Source: Watersipora subatra (lineage: Eukaryota; Bryozoa; Gymnolaemata; Cheilostomatida; Watersiporidae). From it: a DNA stretch of 64,000 nt. The stretch is taken from positions 29,891,191-29,955,190 of the forward strand of contig NC_088708.1 of NCBI RefSeq assembly GCF_963576615.1, in the 5' to 3' direction. Of the stretch, positions 60,001 to 64,000 are shown in pieces; within the stretch, counting starts at the first letter, position 1, and every line of letters begins with the position of its first letter. The position numbers were made by a program, and so were the translations under genes. The notes beneath the pieces were generated by a model that saw nothing but the letters and a program-made list of their open reading frames with translations, searched no databases and was not told the DNA's origin.

Positions 60001-63000
60001 CATAGTTGCATCATAAATAGAGGTATATCTATTTGTATAGTTCATGTGTAGTATGCCTCTATAGCCTATGTACACCTACAATTGTATCTTTAGGTCAGCA
60101 AGAAGGAGGGAGTACAGACATACAGCTTAACAATATTCAATGTGGAAGTGGATGATGCATACTCCTGCTTTGAGTTCAGTTCTCCTGATGACCAGGATGT
60201 CTTCAATATCATTAGAATTGGTAAGAATATAGAAGCTATTCTGGTAAATTTATTTCTTTATCACAACCCACATGTATAGACTACTGGTTCAGTTGTGTTG
60301 TACTTACGTACTTTCACCTACTGAATGTAAAGTTTTTGTCTATATTTAATAATATGATCAGCTATAATCAAATAATTCCTACATGTATGTGATACACCTT
60401 CTATGAGTATCTCAAGATGGGCAGATATCCAACCCTTAAATTTCTTATCAACTGTTCTTCCAACAGACTATAGCAGGGACATTGACAGCCTGTTGAATAA
60501 GCGCTCTGTAAATGCTTTTATAGCAAACTTAGAATACAATTATATCGTGAACATTTATAGCACATTATCATCTGATACATTACGATTTATCTCCTCATTG
60601 ATTTTGACTACAGTTTGGAAAAGAACAGACTAGATCCAACTCATTGTACACGCCTGGCTAAACTAATATTATAATACTAAAACTTTATATTTTAATATTA
60701 TAAATTATAAAGTTATATAATAAAATTATATAATTATAAAATAATTTTATAATATATAATTAATTATAATAATAACATAGTAATTCATTTTTAACATTTG
60801 TTAAATAAGTCGTGAGTTACTTTTAAATAGATCAAATAATAAAGCCAACAAGTGCATGTCTCTTTCAGAATTTATTCTTGGAAACTGCTATCAAAACAGA
60901 AGCTATCTCAATATCAGCATGTCTTCTATACATGTGCAGTTATGCTCCATACACATTTCTATTGGGTATTGAGGGTTTCATGCAATTCTCATTGGTTTTC
61001 AGTAAAGCCTACAGAACTGGTAATCTCCGGAGACGAGGAAGGACTAGATGAAGGCTCCTCAGGAAAGCTAATCTGTAGCGTCACTTCAGCTAAACCCAAG
61101 CCAACCATCAGATGGAGGAAAAAAGGTTCTAACGTTGTTAATAATCCAGTCATCCCAGTCTTAATTACAACCAGTTTGGTTACCTAAGGATCTTTGTCAG
61201 CGCTGCTTTGACAACAATGATTCATATTTTGTTATATTTTGGCTTCCCTTGTTTGACCTTGACATTGTGGTGATTCATTCCAGTTTGCTATAACATATAA
61301 TTAAAGTTACATCAATGTCAGAATATGATTATTCTGAAATTTCAATTGTTCTTATCATTAAAATTTTTATTATAATGAGAGCCACGTCTATCTGTCTGTC
61401 TGTCTGTCTGTTTGTCTGAAGTCACGGTTAGTGGTTAGGAAAAAAGATTGCATTGCATGGGTTTCAAACTCACAACATTCAGCTTGATAAAACACCACTC
61501 TAACAGCTGCTTCAATTGATCGCCTTCCAGCTTTTTAAAGTACACGTAATTGTCTAGTTAGTCATTTTTGATCTTCAGCGGCACACCTGACGATCTCTCA
61601 CAGCACACCTGACGATCTCTCACAGTACACCTGACGATCTCTCACAGTACACTGAACCGCCAAAGTACTAGTATTAGTAGTTATGCCCATGCTAGTGACC
61701 CGTACCTTTACTAATAAATTGGCATTTTTCTTGTTTTTCAACATGGTTGCTATGGTAAATGCTGCTTGGTCTTTTGCTAGAAATTTTACAATTTTCATGC
61801 TGTCTAAACTATATACATGTAGTTTGATTGACTTTATGTGATGCTAGTTTTATAGAGATTAGCGCACATTTGCACTCATTTCAAGTGACTATATGTCTCA
61901 GCTAACTTTTGACGCCTCTACAAGTACTTCATGTGACTCTATCCTTTCACGCCTACACTCCTATTAGCTCTATGAAATAGATTATATCAGTGTTTGCTCC
62001 TCAAGATATTTGGCTATCTTTCATCTTAGGAGCCACAAATATGTTCCATAGCTTGGCCAGAATTTTATTTGAACTTTCAGTTCCTAAGTACTAAATAAAA
62101 CCTTAAATATTTTTCCTGCTCTTGCAGACTAACCTTTTTCTAATAATAAAACTGTAAACATGGGAGTTGTCAGCGCTTTTTAAAAAATTTAGAAAACTTT
62201 ATGTTAATTTTAGACATCTAGTTCAGTACAGATACAAAGCTATTTCTTCCACAAGTTGTAAAATTGCTTTTAAAACTTAACTTGTGGTTATTCATAGACA
62301 CTCAAGACTACATTGCGAGAAGCAGCAGTAATGATGAGAGGCTGAATTCACAAGCTAAAGGAACTTTCAGCACCTCACTAGATTTAGATCTTACAATCAC
62401 AAAATCTCTTATTGGCGCTATTTATGTCTGTGAGGTTACTTTAGAGGGAGTATCTTGGAATCTCTCAAAATCTCACACAGTCAATATAAACAGTAAGTTA
62501 AAGAAAATATATTGATTCCTGTTGCGATTTGATGTTTGAGTATTTAGTTCTCTTATAAGCCTTTATCATGGTGACAAAAAAATTTTCCAGTACAGTTTCT
62601 TGTAATTAGTACTAATTTTTAGTAATCAGAACAATGTTTTTAGTAATTTTAAGTAAGGTTTAGGTTTCATGATTTTCAGGTCTACCATCGACACCTGTTG
62701 TGGAGTTGAATGCCGGTCTGAAGACCGTTGGAACTCAATATACTGCTATTTGTAGGACTAGTGGAGGACGTCCCGCACCTAATGTAACTTGGTAAGTCTA
62801 GTATTACTCAGCTAACCCAGTAAGAATTACACACGGAATGAATTTTGGATGTAGAATTTCATTATGGATAGTTTATGTCAGCCAGACATAGATAATACTT
62901 TTACAGCAATTTATTACTAAAATTGTGGCGCAATGTTGACACCATTTGTTCAATAGTTTCTTTAGTCACAATAAATACTGTGATTTATATCTCTGAGTTG

Positions 63001-63842
63001 CAACCTGTGCTAGTTGACAAATTACTTTGAGACACATCAAGCAGTTTGTTTGCCAAGTTTTTAAAAATAAATTTTATGCGTTTGAGCAAAGATTAATGTA
63101 GCGTCCTTTCTGTGTGTTGATTGAGTCAGTTTTTCATTGGTCTTCAATGCTTGATTGTAACCTGGAATAAATGGAATCACTAAGCTGTAGTGACGTTCAT
63201 GATATCAGAGATCTGACAGAAAAGGAACTAAGCTAGCACCCATACAAAGTCGCTTTATGACTACATGTATATAGAAAGTCTACTTCTAGAAGGATCATTA
63301 TGTGTATACGTATGTATGTACATACGTACGCATGTATACACATAACATATACACATAACATATACACATACACATGTACACATAGCGTATACAGAAACAC
63401 GCGTGCGTGCATGCGCATACATACGTCAGAAATCATTGGGGGAAATCTCTTCAGAATGATTTTTCTTTGAATTGCAATCAAATGCCTTATTAATAAATAC
63501 TACCACTGACAATGCTACTAGCTGGTACTGCCTAGGAGAATCTATGCTCTCTGTTTGAACCATAGAGTGACAAATACATGTGATTCGATGACTAGGTCAT
63601 GGTAAACCTTGCTGTTGTGGTTAGGTACTTTGGGCCAGAGTTGGAAAGCACCCAGACAATACTAACAGGCACTGAGACCACCCAGATGAATGTGGATAAA
63701 ACGTACAACGTGACCAGCATTGTAACCTACAGCGCACGAAGAGAGCACAATGGTTGGCAACTAACCTGCTCTGTCACTAACAGACCACTTGCGTCTGCTG
63801 GCTGGGAGCCCAGGAAGTCTCATGTTCTGCTTGATATACTGT
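57044..63842 (+). CDS. immunoglobulin-superfamily cell-surface protein, 5' part (continues beyond the window)
   Basis: Phase-consistent exons: 57044-57051, 57581-57770, 60094-60220, 61003-61125, 62298-62492, 62680-62791, 63625-63842, about 324 residues. The product starts MARFSWLLLAVLLPVCQCQ, a clear signal peptide. If the first tiny exon is wrong, an in-frame ATG at 57567 (MHLGRFSWLLL) would serve. Three Ig domains follow. D1 is V-like (ATLNCTKT, IFWVTKDG, VEVDDAYSC). D2 has GKLICSVTSAKPKPTIRW and GAIYVCEV. D3 has AICRTSGGRPAPNVTWYFG and GWQLTCSVTNRP. N-glycosylation sites (NGT, NCT, NVT) are present. The pattern resembles nectin/Kirre/CADM-type adhesion molecules; the exact family cannot be fixed without the missing C-terminus. 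The exon 61003-61125 donor is GTTCTA, unusually weak, but the phase fits. The last exon ends at a GTACGG donor. Confidence 0.82.
58385..58824 (+). mobile_element. Helitron-like non-autonomous element, copy d
   Basis: Begins near TCTCAAAGTCCGTCTGTATG after a (TA)n run. The body includes GATATGTAGTTTGAAAGTTAG and TATGTTAAATACAAACC. It ends CACGGGCAACGTCGAGTGGCACAGCTAG|T. It provides the contiguous form that proves copy c is interrupted. Confidence 0.6.
58830..59466 (+). mobile_element. Tc1/mariner fragment with truncated transposase
   Basis: Starts CAGTGGTGTGAAAAATAAACG after TA. A frame at 59264-59467 begins MPRHLTEAKRAVIVHLYQEG and holds a helix-turn-helix (QREIAKEVKVAKSTVCNTIK), then ends. 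No catalytic domain or right terminus. The 3' part is an inverted copy of its own 5' coding region (see findings). Confidence 0.75.
59575..59772 (+). mobile_element. Helitron-like 3' end fragment, copy e
   Basis: Two tandem copies of CCATTGGCAATGTGCCAGGCT-TATAAG blocks, then TTCCCGGGCAATTCCGGGAGG-CACAGCTAG|T. Matches the end of copy b. Confidence 0.6.
60221..61002 (+). other. intron of the Ig gene
   Basis: No supported feature. A very AT-rich stretch (TTATAATTATAAAATAAT-type) spans 60665-60775. Confidence 0.5.
61385..61560 (+). mobile_element. Helitron-like fragment, copy g
   Basis: A (TCTG)n run at 61393-61417, then a segment that in reverse complement resembles the tRNA-like part of the other copies (GGGTTTCAAACTCACAAC; GCTCTAAC-like ACTCTAACAGC). 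Truncated. Confidence 0.45.
61583..61655. repeat. 22-bp tandem repeat, three copies
   Basis: Units of CACCTGACGATCTCTCACAG plus two variable bases, in an intron of the Ig gene. Confidence 0.85.
63296..63425. repeat. purine/pyrimidine-alternating TG/CA simple repeat
   Basis: Mixed GTATGTAC, CATACGTA, ACACATAACAT and ACACATA units with local palindromes, in the intron before the last visible Ig exon. Confidence 0.8.
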
Positions 63843-64000
63843 GTACGGGCCCTTATTAATCTTTCAGCGATTAGTGTTAACTATTATTACTATCATTATT
63901 ATTATTGTCCTTGTTGATTTCCTCAGCTCTTCAGCCGGTGAATCATTGGTATCGGTCTAGGGCCCCTTACCTGGGATATCAAACACCTTTCTCAGTATCC

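Noticed and set aside
63928-64000. Next exon of the Ig gene at the right edge
   Set aside because: Candidate acceptors (CCTCAG, CTTCAG) lead to an in-frame TAG at 63958-63960. The later TCTAG acceptor gives a short, unconvincing frame, so the exon is probably outside the window.

Overview
This is a metazoan genomic window: about 36-40% GC by eye, intron-rich genes with GT..AG junctions, very large introns, and a heavy load of DNA transposons and Ty3/Gypsy retrotransposons. The gene content and repeat types fit an invertebrate bilaterian, perhaps a spiralian, but nothing in the sequence fixes the phylum.

Layout. (1) Bases 1-6113 are a DNA transposon with imperfect inverted repeats of about 0.7 kb. 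It encloses a phase-consistent spliced gene of at least five exons that I do not recognise. (2) 6566-11201 is a complete but decayed Ty3/Gypsy element on the minus strand (181-bp LTRs, 5-bp target duplication GCCAT). (3) 11466 to about 17155 is a second, different Gypsy element. Its 5' LTR, primer site and gag N-terminus are inverted relative to the rest, and it carries an extra 3' ORF resembling SGNH hydrolases. (4) From 17323 to 56146 runs a 14-exon plus-strand gene that I identify as nucleolar protein 11 (NOL11), a rRNA-transcription/small-subunit-processome factor. Its 601 codons are spread over 39 kb. The introns hold nearly all the remaining mobile elements: Tc1/mariner, piggyBac-like, TTAA-flanked, pogo/Tigger-like, hAT-like and Helitron-like families, and a third Gypsy element (40741-45812) nested three transposons deep in intron 11. 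(5) From 57044 to the right edge is the 5' part of an immunoglobulin-superfamily cell-surface gene (signal peptide plus three Ig domains), open at the window end.

The two host genes are co-oriented and about 0.9 kb apart, with no evident functional link. The inverted LTR/gag fragment of Gypsy element 2 lies only about 170 bp upstream of the NOL11 start codon, so it probably occupies part of its promoter region. All coordinates, splice sites and homology calls come from reading the sequence. Family names rest on remembered motifs, not on a database search.
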